Positions 17,692 to 25,917 of a stretch of DNA of 64,000 nt are shown piece after piece. Every line of letters starts with the position of its first letter. Within the stretch, counting starts at the first letter, position 1. A program made the position numbers and the translations under genes. The notes beneath the pieces were generated by a model. That model was not told the origin of the DNA, did no database searches, and saw nothing but the letters and a program-made list of their open reading frames with translations. Source of the stretch: Chitinophagales bacterium (lineage in GTDB: Bacteria; Bacteroidota; Bacteroidia; Chitinophagales; JADIYW01); contig JAMLHI010000001.1 of NCBI GenBank assembly GCA_023957235.1, positions 434,001 to 498,000 of the forward strand, in the 5' to 3' direction.

Positions 17692-17723
17692 AAGGGATAA
17701 TGAGACAATCATTATCCTTTTTT
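17692..17723 (+). terminator. Strong rho-independent terminator
   Basis: A 12-bp stem with one G-T pair (17692-17703 with 17709-17720), a 5-nt loop and a run of six T (17718-17723). It lies 38 nt past the lipoprotein stop and isolates that gene from pssA. The spacer from here to 17849 holds nothing else clear. Confidence 0.85.
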
Positions 17724-17849
17724 GTTTTTGTTGGGGGTGTTAATATTTTGATTAAAAACCTTGAATAGCTCATTTTAAAGAATAATCTTTGTTCTATTAA
17801 AGTTTTTTTGCTTAAAAGACATTTTGAAATCAAAACAGCAAACTCAGAT

Positions 17850-18590
17850 ATGATACAACACATCCCCAATATGCTTACCCTACTAAATTTATTCTCAGGA
17901 AGTGTAGGTGTATATGCTTGTGCTACTGCCAATTGGAAGCTAGTCCCTATTTGTATCATTATATCATTAACAGCTGATTTTTTTGATGGACTTTCTGCAA
18001 GAATCCTGAAAGTCAAATCAGCATTAGGTGCTCAGATAGATTCTCTAGCAGATATGGTCAGCTTTGGATTATTACCTGGGATGATGTTCGTTCAATTGAT
18101 AGGGATGTCAAGTATGCGAGGAGGAGGCTCTTATGAAGTCAGTTTTATTTCTTATTTGGGTTTTATATTTACTTTGTTTGCTGCACTAAGATTGGCAAAG
18201 TTCAATATAGATACACGCCAGTCTGACTCATTTCTTGGACTTGCAACTCCTGCAGCCACTATTTTTGTACTGGGTTTATATTTGTTTTATTTTGCTCAGA
18301 ATTTTGACGTTTTACCTTCAATAATATCTCGATTGATATTTCAGACATTAACATTGTTTGTCATTATTGGAGTTTTGTCTTTTTTGATGATAAGTGAAAT
18401 TCCAATGTTTGCACTGAAAAAAAATATTTTCAAATGGAAAGGTAATGAAGTAGTTATCTTGTTTTTAATTGCATCCATCGTCATATTGTTTTCCATGGAA
18501 GAATTAGGGCTAAGCGTAGTGATTATCCTTTATATAATATTTTCAGTAATTGATAATATGATTCAGAAAGCCAAGCTATTAAAGAATTAA
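17850..18590 (+). CDS. pssA: CDP-diacylglycerol-serine O-phosphatidyltransferase
   Basis: 246 residues. The CDP-alcohol phosphotransferase signature is complete: D46-G47-x2-A50-R51-x8-G60-x3-D64-x3-D68. The N-terminal IPNMLTLLNLFSG and the length with about seven membrane helices match the PssA subclass, which makes phosphatidylserine, the precursor of phosphatidylethanolamine. A TTG at 17808 would extend the frame by 14 residues, but family members begin just before IPNxLTxxN, so ATG 17850 is chosen. Its last 4 bp overlap the end of the convergent GIN lipoprotein gene. The decarboxylase gene psd is not in this window. Confidence 0.92.
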   Translation: MIQHIPNMLTLLNLFSGSVGVYACATANWKLVPICIIISLTADFFDGLSARILKVKSALGAQIDSLADMVSFGLLPGMMFVQLIGMSSMRGGGSYEVSFISYLGFIFTLFAALRLAKFNIDTRQSDSFLGLATPAATIFVLGLYLFYFAQNFDVLPSIISRLIFQTLTLFVIIGVLSFLMISEIPMFALKKNIFKWKGNEVVILFLIASIVILFSMEELGLSVVIILYIIFSVIDNMIQKAKLLKN

Positions 18591-19300
18591 GGTTGCTGAA
18601 TGACGCTGCCACTACCTGAAATTGCTTTTTCTACAGATGCTGCTCCTTTGTAATAGACATTGCCACTTCCCGAAATTACAGCATTCAAATATTCAATAAC
18701 GGTAGCAAAGATATTCCCGCTTCCTGAAAGGTTGGCATTTAATTTTGTTGTAGGGAATTGAAACATTTCTATTTCTCCAGAACCACTGAGGTTTGCATTG
18801 ATGACACGAGCTCCTTCTCCATTTAAACGGATGTTGCCACTTCCATCAACTGCACTATTGAGTGAGTCAACAGATAAATCACTAAACAGGATGGAGCCTG
18901 AACCCTGGTTGATAATGGAAATATTACTTTGTTTAAAAGATTGTTCTGCAATCACTTGCCCTGAACCTGACAACTTCACTTCTTTAATATTTGGAACGAC
19001 GAGTACAACTTCTATTTTCTCTTCACAAGCAAAGCAATCAGGATAAGAAACGTCCCACACTCCATCTGTTATTGAACGGTTGATATCTAAAATGGCAGCT
19101 TCTGGACCTAAAACACTTGCAAATTGAAATGTATCCTGATAAAGATAAAGAGTACCTTGAAATTTAACATTTACACTTTCAAGATGATCCAAGGGAATGG
19201 GCGATTCAATATTTCCTCCTCTACATTTTTGACATTCCCGAGAACATGAAGATATAAACAGTCCCAGTAGAATAAGAACCCCGACAACTTTAATTTTCAT
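18587..19300 (-). CDS. GIN-domain (DUF2807) lipoprotein
   Basis: 237 residues with a lipoprotein signal (lipobox ISSC, C19). A short Cys pair (CQKCR) follows, then the body is a beta-ladder in which a GSG turn (LSGSGQV, NQGSGSI, VDGSGNI, LSGSGEI, LSGSGNI, ISGSGNV, ISGSGSV) recurs seven times about every twenty residues. This is the head-GIN/DUF2807 fold, widespread in Bacteroidota and sometimes called a putative adhesin head; its function is unproven. It starts 4 nt after the small membrane protein gene, so the two form an operon. Confidence 0.85.
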   Translation of the reverse strand: MKIKVVGVLILLGLFISSCSRECQKCRGGNIESPIPLDHLESVNVKFQGTLYLYQDTFQFASVLGPEAAILDINRSITDGVWDVSYPDCFACEEKIEVVLVVPNIKEVKLSGSGQVIAEQSFKQSNISIINQGSGSILFSDLSVDSLNSAVDGSGNIRLNGEGARVINANLSGSGEIEMFQFPTTKLNANLSGSGNIFATVIEYLNAVISGSGNVYYKGAASVEKAISGSGSVIQQP

Positions 19301-19304
19301 AATT

Positions 19305-19793
19305 TTATTTTAAAACAGATTGAGGGACCTGCCTCCATTTGAAGATAAGTTGCAAAGCCCTCAATTCAAATATAATGATTAATACCAATAATGAAGAAAC
19401 AGAAGCGATTGAAAGTGTTCTTAAGTACATGATTATCTCAAAGGGAGTTCCTTGCAGAATCAAATTCTGTGCTTGATTGCCATAAGAAAAATTAAAAGAA
19501 TCAAATACTTCTAAAACAGATAGAAAGTATTTGACAGTGGCTATCATCAATGGAATATTTATAATCGCCAAAATAACTTTAAACCAAAAGGAAAACATGA
19601 GAGGAGAGTTTTTGGGAAAAATTATCCATCTCAAATAATTGATTGCCAATATGATAACAAAATTTAAATAGATAAAGTAAGAAAAACTTATGCTTGACTG
19701 AATATTCCAAGTAAAATAGGAAGCAATAACGATGGATGAAATTATCCATAAAAATTCATTGGTCCATTGAATAATTATTCTCTTTTCTTTCAT
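19305..19793 (-). CDS. Hypothetical four-helix membrane protein
   Basis: 162 residues with about four membrane helices (near 10-30, 37-55, 68-88, 120-145 from ATG 19793). No family recognised. A TTG at 19814 would lengthen the frame, but a -7-like TATCTTTC (19802-19809, minus strand) lies inside that extension, so ATG 19793 is the better start. It is the first gene of an operon with the GIN lipoprotein and diverges from pcrB across 58 bp. Confidence 0.65.
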   Translation of the reverse strand: MKEKRIIIQWTNEFLWIISSIVIASYFTWNIQSSISFSYFIYLNFVIILAINYLRWIIFPKNSPLMFSFWFKVILAIINIPLMIATVKYFLSVLEVFDSFNFSYGNQAQNLILQGTPFEIIMYLRTLSIASVSSLLVLIIIFELRALQLIFKWRQVPQSVLK

Positions 19794-19851
19794 TTCGGCG
19801 TGAAAGATAGTCAAAATTCAAAATCTTTAAAGAAACCTAATTGTTAATTAT

Positions 19852-20619
19852 ATGGACGAAAATGATAACTTTGAGACAAATGAATATATTTTGAATATTT
19901 TATCTCTAATCACCAAAGCGTCCAGACAGCTTGCTGTTCTCATTGATCCGGATAAATATTCTGAAGAGAGACTCTCTTTACTAACGAATTATGCCAACAA
20001 AGGAAAGATTCATTTTTTCTTGATAGGAGGAAGTTTGGTATTTAAAAATCAAATAAAATTCATTGTTGAATTTTTAAAAGCGAGATGTGAAGTCCCTGTC
20101 TTGATATTTCCAGGCAATCCGTCTCAGATAGAAGAAGGCGCGGATGGATTGCTTTTGCTCTCTCTTATTTCAGGTCGTAATTCAGATTTACTGATTGGCA
20201 GACATGTAGAGGCGGCTCCATTGATTAAACAAAGTGGACTAGAGGTGATTCCTACTGGTTATATTTTAATCGATGGAGGTAAAAGTACTTCAGTATCATA
20301 TATTAGCAATACAACCCCTATCCCGTCTGACAAAGGGGATATTGTCGCAGCTACTGCTATGGCTGGAGAATTGCTCGGATTGCAACTGATTTATCTAGAA
20401 GCAGGAAGTGGAGCATTGAATCCTGTGCCGCTTGAAATAATTGAAAGAGTTAAAAAATCGGTAGATATTCCTCTAATAGTCGGAGGAGGAATAAAAGATG
20501 CCACACAATTAAAAAATAGCTTTGATGCTGGAGCCAATATTGTTGTGATTGGAACTGCGATAGAACAATACCCACATCTTTTATCTTCATTAGACATTTC
20601 TGTATCTCAGGATATATAA
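19852..20619 (+). CDS. PcrB/GGGPS-type prenylglyceryl phosphate synthase
   Basis: 255 residues, TIM-barrel. It has IDPDKYSEE (31-39), a GG-SLVF loop near 59-64, IPTGYILIDGGKSTSVSYI near 137-155, the YLEAGSGA substrate motif near 181-188 and the phosphate-binding VGGGIKDA near 212-219. This family joins a polyprenyl diphosphate to sn-glycerol-1-phosphate by an ether bond, the first step of archaeal lipids; Bacteroidota carry a bacterial branch (group II). Chain length and biological role here are uncertain. It is followed 13 nt later by rsgA. Confidence 0.88.
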   Translation: MDENDNFETNEYILNILSLITKASRQLAVLIDPDKYSEERLSLLTNYANKGKIHFFLIGGSLVFKNQIKFIVEFLKARCEVPVLIFPGNPSQIEEGADGLLLLSLISGRNSDLLIGRHVEAAPLIKQSGLEVIPTGYILIDGGKSTSVSYISNTTPIPSDKGDIVAATAMAGELLGLQLIYLEAGSGALNPVPLEIIERVKKSVDIPLIVGGGIKDATQLKNSFDAGANIVVIGTAIEQYPHLLSSLDISVSQDI

Positions 20620-20632
20620 TACAATAGAGGCC

Positions 20633-21565
20633 ATGAAAGCCAGAGTGTTGCAATCTACGGGTAGTTGGTATCTTGTCAAATCAGAATTTGGACAATTATT
20701 GAGTTGTCGTTTACCGGGTAGGTTTAAACAAGAGGATATTTCTTCAACCAATCCAATTGCAGTAGGCGATGAAGTGGTCGTTAAACAAGATGAAGAATCA
20801 AGAGATTTTGTGATTAATGAAATCTTAAAGCGTAAAAATTATATTGTCCGACAGTCTCCAAGACAGAAGCATTTGAAACATATCATTGCTTCAAATATTG
20901 ACAGAGCAATTCTGGTGATGACTATTTCTCAACCTAGAACATCTTTAGGTTTTTTGGATAGATTTTTAGTAATAGCAGAAGCATATCATATTCCTATTAC
21001 GATTGTAGTCAATAAGACTGATATCTTCAGTACAAAAGACCAGTTGGCCTTCAATAAAATCAATGAAATTTATACTAAAATTGGATATGATATTGTACCA
21101 ATTTCGGCAAAAATGCAACAAGGGATAGATATTATCCAGTCATTGATGAATGGGAAAACTAGTTTGTTGATAGGGCATTCTGGAGTAGGGAAATCTTCTA
21201 TCGTCAATGAAATCAATCCTCAGTTGAATTTAAAAACGGCCAAGCTTTCTAATAAATGGAACAAGGGGACACACACAACAACTTTTGCAACGATGTATGA
21301 AATCTTTGAGAACAGTTTTATTATAGACACACCGGGTATTAAGGAGTTGTTTGTAATTGAAATTGAGCCAGAAGAATTAGGTGGTTATTTTAAAGAAATA
21401 AGAAATTATAGTACAAAATGTCAATATAATAATTGCCTTCATGAAAACGAACCCAATTGCGCTGTAAAACAAGCAGTAGTAGATGGAGAAATAGCTGCTT
21501 CCAGATATGAATCTTATCTGGCTATTCTTGACAATATTCGTTCTGTAGATTATTGGGAACGTTAA
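20633..21565 (+). CDS. rsgA: Ribosome small-subunit GTPase A
   Basis: 310 residues with the circularly permuted GTPase order that defines RsgA: N-terminal OB domain, then G4 (VVNKTD near 124), G1 (GHSGVGKSS near 185), G3 (DTPGIKEL near 232) and a C-terminal zinc knuckle CQYNNCLHENEPNCA with Cys/His ligands. It assists late 30S subunit maturation. It starts 13 nt after the PcrB-type gene and probably shares its transcript. Confidence 0.95.
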   Translation: MKARVLQSTGSWYLVKSEFGQLLSCRLPGRFKQEDISSTNPIAVGDEVVVKQDEESRDFVINEILKRKNYIVRQSPRQKHLKHIIASNIDRAILVMTISQPRTSLGFLDRFLVIAEAYHIPITIVVNKTDIFSTKDQLAFNKINEIYTKIGYDIVPISAKMQQGIDIIQSLMNGKTSLLIGHSGVGKSSIVNEINPQLNLKTAKLSNKWNKGTHTTTFATMYEIFENSFIIDTPGIKELFVIEIEPEELGGYFKEIRNYSTKCQYNNCLHENEPNCAVKQAVVDGEIAASRYESYLAILDNIRSVDYWER

Positions 21566-21711
21566 ATACAGAATAAGAATTGATTAACTATTTTATTTTT
21601 GTAATGTTAAAACAATAGAAACATCTCTACTGTGCAAATTTTGATATATTTTTACCCTATGTTTTATTTTGAATATCAATTGAAAACACAACTTTTTACT
21701 TTTACCATTCA

Positions 21712-22983
21712 ATGGAAATTTTAATTATCATCATTTTAATATTGGTTAATGGGCTATTTTCTATGAGCGAAATAGCACTAGTGTCATCTAAAAAATACAA
21801 ATTGGAGATGTTGGCCAAAAAAGGGAATAGCAATGCTGAAAAAGCATTACAATTAGCTACAAATCCCAATACTTTTTTATCTACTGTACAAATTGGAATT
21901 ACCCTTATTGGAATATTGACAGGTATTTATTCTGGAGATAGCCTTACTCAGCCCTTGCAAAATTGGCTCTCAACTTTTTCGACTATTGTACCTTATGCCC
22001 ATCCTTTGGCGGTAGCACTCATTGTCGTAATTATTACCTTCTTTTCAATAGTCTTTGGGGAATTAATCCCCAAGAGAATCGCCATGATGTTTCCAGAGTC
22101 TATTGCATCTGTTGTGGCTACACCAATGAAGATATTATCTACTATTGCTCGACCATTTATTTGGTTATTGACAGCGACAAACGAATTTGTCTTGGCAGTA
22201 TTTGGTTTGGATAATCAACAATCTGAACATATTAGCGAAGAAGAAATCAAAGCAATTATTCAGGAAAGCACTACAGCAGGTGAGATTCAGGAGATTGAAC
22301 AAGATATTGTTGAACGAGTTTTCTCAATGGGAGACAGAAAGGTGGATGAGATCATGACGCATAGGAGCGATATTCTATGGGTGGATATTCAGGATAGTAT
22401 GGAGGAAATCAAAGAAAAGATTAAAGATGAGCTCCATTCTGTATATTTAGTTTGTGACAAACAGATAGATGATTGGAAAGGCTTGGTTTTTGTGAAAGAA
22501 CTTTTCCCTGTACAATTTGAAAACGCCACGTTTAAAGTGGAAGATTTTATACGTAAACCAATTATTTTTCCTGAAAACACTCCTGTCTATAAAGTACTAG
22601 AGAAATTTAAAGAAAATCGCTTCCACTATGGTATTGTTGTCAATGAGTACGGTGCATTAGAAGGACTGGTAGCAATGGACGATGTGTTGGATGCACTATT
22701 GGGAGATATGACAGAGTATAATCAGGATGAGTTTCAGATTGTGGAAAGAAACGAAAACTCATGGTTGATTGATGCTCAGATTCCTTATTATGTATTTTGT
22801 GAGTATTTTGAAATAGATGAAGATGCTTATGAAGGCAATTTTAATACTTTAGGAGGATTTGTCTTGCAAGAACTGGGGCATATTCCATCTGCTGGAGAAA
22901 AATTCAATTGGGAGAACTATGAATTTGAAATAGTGGATATGGATGGAGTGCGTATTGATAAAATAATGGTCACGAGAAGCTAG
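21712..22983 (+). CDS. CNNM/CorC-type membrane protein (HlyC/CorC family)
   Basis: 423 residues. A DUF21/CNNM membrane domain (to about 165, starting ILVNGLFSMSEIALVSS with the SEIA motif), a cytoplasmic CBS pair (about 205-335; MTHRSDILWVD, EYGALEGLVAMDD) and a C-terminal CorC_HlyC domain (about 340-420; NTLGGFVLQELGHIP) in the canonical order. Members are linked to magnesium or cobalt export and resistance; the hemolysin label is historical. A TACTTTTA -7-like element (21697-21704) ends 7 nt before the ATG. Confidence 0.92.
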   Translation: MEILIIIILILVNGLFSMSEIALVSSKKYKLEMLAKKGNSNAEKALQLATNPNTFLSTVQIGITLIGILTGIYSGDSLTQPLQNWLSTFSTIVPYAHPLAVALIVVIITFFSIVFGELIPKRIAMMFPESIASVVATPMKILSTIARPFIWLLTATNEFVLAVFGLDNQQSEHISEEEIKAIIQESTTAGEIQEIEQDIVERVFSMGDRKVDEIMTHRSDILWVDIQDSMEEIKEKIKDELHSVYLVCDKQIDDWKGLVFVKELFPVQFENATFKVEDFIRKPIIFPENTPVYKVLEKFKENRFHYGIVVNEYGALEGLVAMDDVLDALLGDMTEYNQDEFQIVERNENSWLIDAQIPYYVFCEYFEIDEDAYEGNFNTLGGFVLQELGHIPSAGEKFNWENYEFEIVDMDGVRIDKIMVTRS

Positions 22984-23120
22984 TTTGACTTCAATTTTAT
23001 TGGTAGAGAACTTTGTTAGATAGTTCATTATTTCTCCCTATCCGTGTTAAAAATGATAAATATCATTGACAAATTCGTTGTCAGTTTATAGATTTCAGTT
23101 AGGATTTCGTATTATGGCTT

Positions 23121-23128
23121 TATATTTG
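23121..23128 (+). promoter_or_regulatory. -7 promoter element TAtaTTTG before the 23144 gene
   Basis: Exact TAnnTTTG match, 15 nt before ATG 23144; probable promoter for the three-gene secreted cluster. Confidence 0.6.
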
Positions 23129-23143
23129 GTAATAATATAAAAG

Positions 23144-23788
23144 ATGATGAGAACTCTATTATTGATATTTTTTGCATTTCAATCCTTGATTTTAAAGGCG
23201 CAGTATGTTCCAGTAGATCAAGATACGGATGATTTACGCTATATATTTATGAATTTTCAGGCTGGAGTGGAGAGCAATCAACCACAATTAGCGGCTCAAT
23301 ATATGGATAGCAATAGTATAAAATATATGGATGAAATTTTATATGCCTTGCAAAACTATGACAGCACACAATTGGTAGGACAACGTTACGGAATTATCAT
23401 TCCTGTTATGATGTCTCGCTTCATGGCAGCAGACGGGCAAATTTCTAAGATGAAAGATGGCAATGATTATTTTAGTTTTTTCATAAAAAATATACTTACA
23501 CCTATTTATGCTGGACAAATAATTATTGATATTAAGGTAGAAGGAGATAGCGCACGTGTATATACAAATTCAGAGGGAAATGAAACGCTCAACACCTTTT
23601 ATTTCTATAAATTCGGTGAAGATTGGAAAATTTCTTTCGTCAAAGAAATTGAAGTTGTTGAAGCCTCTTTGTACTCCTCTCAAAATATTCCTTATTTTAG
23701 TGGTAGCAAGGATAAAGTAATCAATTCGATTGTAAAAGGAAATAAATGGGATTCCATGGGAAGAGATTTATGGAAAATATTGCCTTAG
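23144..23788 (+). CDS. Hypothetical secreted protein
   Basis: 214 residues with a signal peptide ending near LKAQ (20). The mature part alternates helices and strands (YIFMNFQAGVESNQPQLAAQYM; TPIYAGQIIIDIKVEGDSARVYT; TLNTFYFYKFGEDWKISFVKEIE) in a way that suggests an NTF2/SnoaL-like fold, but I see no diagnostic residues and do not assign a family. It is the first of three consecutive genes for exported proteins (23144, 23882, 25918). Confidence 0.7.
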   Translation: MMRTLLLIFFAFQSLILKAQYVPVDQDTDDLRYIFMNFQAGVESNQPQLAAQYMDSNSIKYMDEILYALQNYDSTQLVGQRYGIIIPVMMSRFMAADGQISKMKDGNDYFSFFIKNILTPIYAGQIIIDIKVEGDSARVYTNSEGNETLNTFYFYKFGEDWKISFVKEIEVVEASLYSSQNIPYFSGSKDKVINSIVKGNKWDSMGRDLWKILP

Positions 23789-23881
23789 TGGAACTGTATC
23801 AATCTTCCATGATAATTTTTAATCTTCAATATTCGGTATCCTTTTCATAAGAAAGATATTCTTTACAATAAATATAACACT

Positions 23882-25858
23882 ATGAAACATTTGCCATGCC
23901 TGTTACTGATTGTTTTTTCATTGAATTTTTATTCTTCAAGCTATGGGAATGATTCAATTCCACAGGGGAGTGATTTGTGGCAGGAAGTAAAGGCTGATAC
24001 TTTCCCTTACTCATTAACCGGGGAGTCTATAAATACATTGGCAGATATCTATCTGCTTTCTTATTATATAGCTAAGCAAAAGGCAGATTCCAATAGTGCT
24101 CAAGTCATAGCACAAGCTTATTATTATAACTTATTGGCTGACAGACCAGCTCTTTGTGATAGTATTTTTTATTCATTATCACCAACAGATTCGGCATATA
24201 TTCATATCATGGGGCATCAGGCATTAAAGAATTATGCTGAATGTTTTGGTGTAAATTCTCCCCATTGTGATGAGGTCAAAAAATCAGTTTTGCCCTTGCT
24301 GAAAGCAGCTTCTACTCAAAGTGAGCTGATGCCAAAAGAACAATGGAAGTGGCTATATCAGTTGATAACAGATTCAACTTCTTTCTCCAAAAGCGCAATA
24401 AAGCTACAGCTTGCTAATGACGGGTTAGATTCGTTATTACAGATTTCAAAAGAAGGGGGAGTGATAAATTTCTCTCTATACCCTCACAAGCAAAATTTAT
24501 TGATTTCCAATGGGGTGAAATCTCCAGTTCAAGTATTAGAGCTAGATTCTTTATCACAATGGAAAGACATAACAGCAACTACTGGACTTGAAGATTATCC
24601 TGGGGGAAGTAGATTGTACAATATTGATTATAATGGAGATGGATGGGATGATTTATTTATCATTAGAAAATCTTCAACATTGAAAAATACTGCAAAATAT
24701 TATTCCTCTCTTTTGGTCAATCAAAAAAATGGAACATTTAAAGATATTTCTAAAGATTTAAAATTGGATGCACTCAATCGAGTCAATTGTGCTTGTTGGG
24801 GGGATGTTAATGGAGATGGACGACTAGATGTTTTTCTAGGAACAGAATTTACGGGTTCTCCTTGGTTAGTCCAACAAGAAGATGGACAGTTTCAAAATCA
24901 AGGGTATAGCTATAATATTTTGACTAGAAAACAAATAGTTTCAGATTGTATGTTGACGGATTTGAATAAAGATGGGAAACATGACCTTCTCCTTTCTATT
25001 TCAAATGACTCCAACAAAGTATATATTCAAGAATTAGTAGATAATCAATATGTTGTTTTCAAAGATGAAGCTGAGAAATATCAACTACAAACTCCTGTAG
25101 CTTCTGGACAAATTATTCAAATGGATTATCAACTCAATGGTGATGGTGAATATCTTTTACAAGCCAACTATATTGATGATTATCAGGCAGTGGCAGATAT
25201 TTTAACAGCCAAGGATACTGTTGATGCTGAACCTGGAGTCTTATTTAAAGAGAGCGATAAGGGAATCGTTCAGATTGTTTCCAGCCCAGAAACATCATTG
25301 TTTAGAGCAGGAATTTTGATTTATACACCTAATAATAATTATCTATTAGGAGCAGGAGGTCAAAATACCGAGTCGATTTATCCATTATTTGTATATCAAC
25401 TATCTGATAATGGTCAAAAGATCAGCCTATCCAATCCTGATTTGTGGCCTTCCTATATCCATAGTGCAACTGCCTATGCTGATAATAAGGATCAACCAGT
25501 ATTGATATTCAAAGGAGGAGGCAATTATCCTTTTATGGAGAATAGACAAGAAAGTTATAGAATAAAAATGCCTAATGAAGGAAGGTTTGAGAGAATTTTT
25601 GATAGAAGTAAAACCATTCCTGGTTCTAAAGTCCAATTTACTTATATCTCTCCAGAGGGTCAAAAAAGTAAGAATGAACTGACTGTTATGATATTAGACA
25701 GTAGAGGATATTATGCTCTTCAGGAATGGATTTGGGTTCCTCAAGGAGCAAAAATTGAAGATATAAAAGTGGACACTAAGAAAATAGTTGCTGAACAATC
25801 TGAAAAACAAGAGGTGGCCCCAGAACTTAATAAAGGCAAAAAAGGGAAGAAACGTTAG
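23882..25858 (+). CDS. FG-GAP/VCBS-repeat secreted protein
   Basis: 658 residues with a signal peptide (cleavage near YG at about 22). After a helical region to about 185, a beta-propeller-like section carries calcium-binding repeats DYNGDGWDD, DVNGDGRLD and DLNKDGKHD plus a degenerate fourth (YQLNGDGEY). These are the D-x-N-x-D-G loops of FG-GAP/VCBS repeats. A C-terminal beta module (SKVQFTYISPEGQ ... YYALQEW) is reminiscent of the UnbV/ASPIC module. It ends in a Lys/Gly-rich tail and lacks a T9SS sorting domain. Ligand unknown; probably periplasmic or outer-surface. Confidence 0.82.
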   Translation: MKHLPCLLLIVFSLNFYSSSYGNDSIPQGSDLWQEVKADTFPYSLTGESINTLADIYLLSYYIAKQKADSNSAQVIAQAYYYNLLADRPALCDSIFYSLSPTDSAYIHIMGHQALKNYAECFGVNSPHCDEVKKSVLPLLKAASTQSELMPKEQWKWLYQLITDSTSFSKSAIKLQLANDGLDSLLQISKEGGVINFSLYPHKQNLLISNGVKSPVQVLELDSLSQWKDITATTGLEDYPGGSRLYNIDYNGDGWDDLFIIRKSSTLKNTAKYYSSLLVNQKNGTFKDISKDLKLDALNRVNCACWGDVNGDGRLDVFLGTEFTGSPWLVQQEDGQFQNQGYSYNILTRKQIVSDCMLTDLNKDGKHDLLLSISNDSNKVYIQELVDNQYVVFKDEAEKYQLQTPVASGQIIQMDYQLNGDGEYLLQANYIDDYQAVADILTAKDTVDAEPGVLFKESDKGIVQIVSSPETSLFRAGILIYTPNNNYLLGAGGQNTESIYPLFVYQLSDNGQKISLSNPDLWPSYIHSATAYADNKDQPVLIFKGGGNYPFMENRQESYRIKMPNEGRFERIFDRSKTIPGSKVQFTYISPEGQKSKNELTVMILDSRGYYALQEWIWVPQGAKIEDIKVDTKKIVAEQSEKQEVAPELNKGKKGKKR

Positions 25859-25917
25859 TAATTATTAATAACAACCAATAGAGGATTTTTCAGAAATATG
25901 TTCAGTCTCCTCTTTTA

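Noticed and set aside
25880-25916. 6-bp inverted repeat with T-run just before the S9-like gene
   Set aside because: Short arms and a 22-nt loop that abuts the next start codon; too weak to call a terminator.
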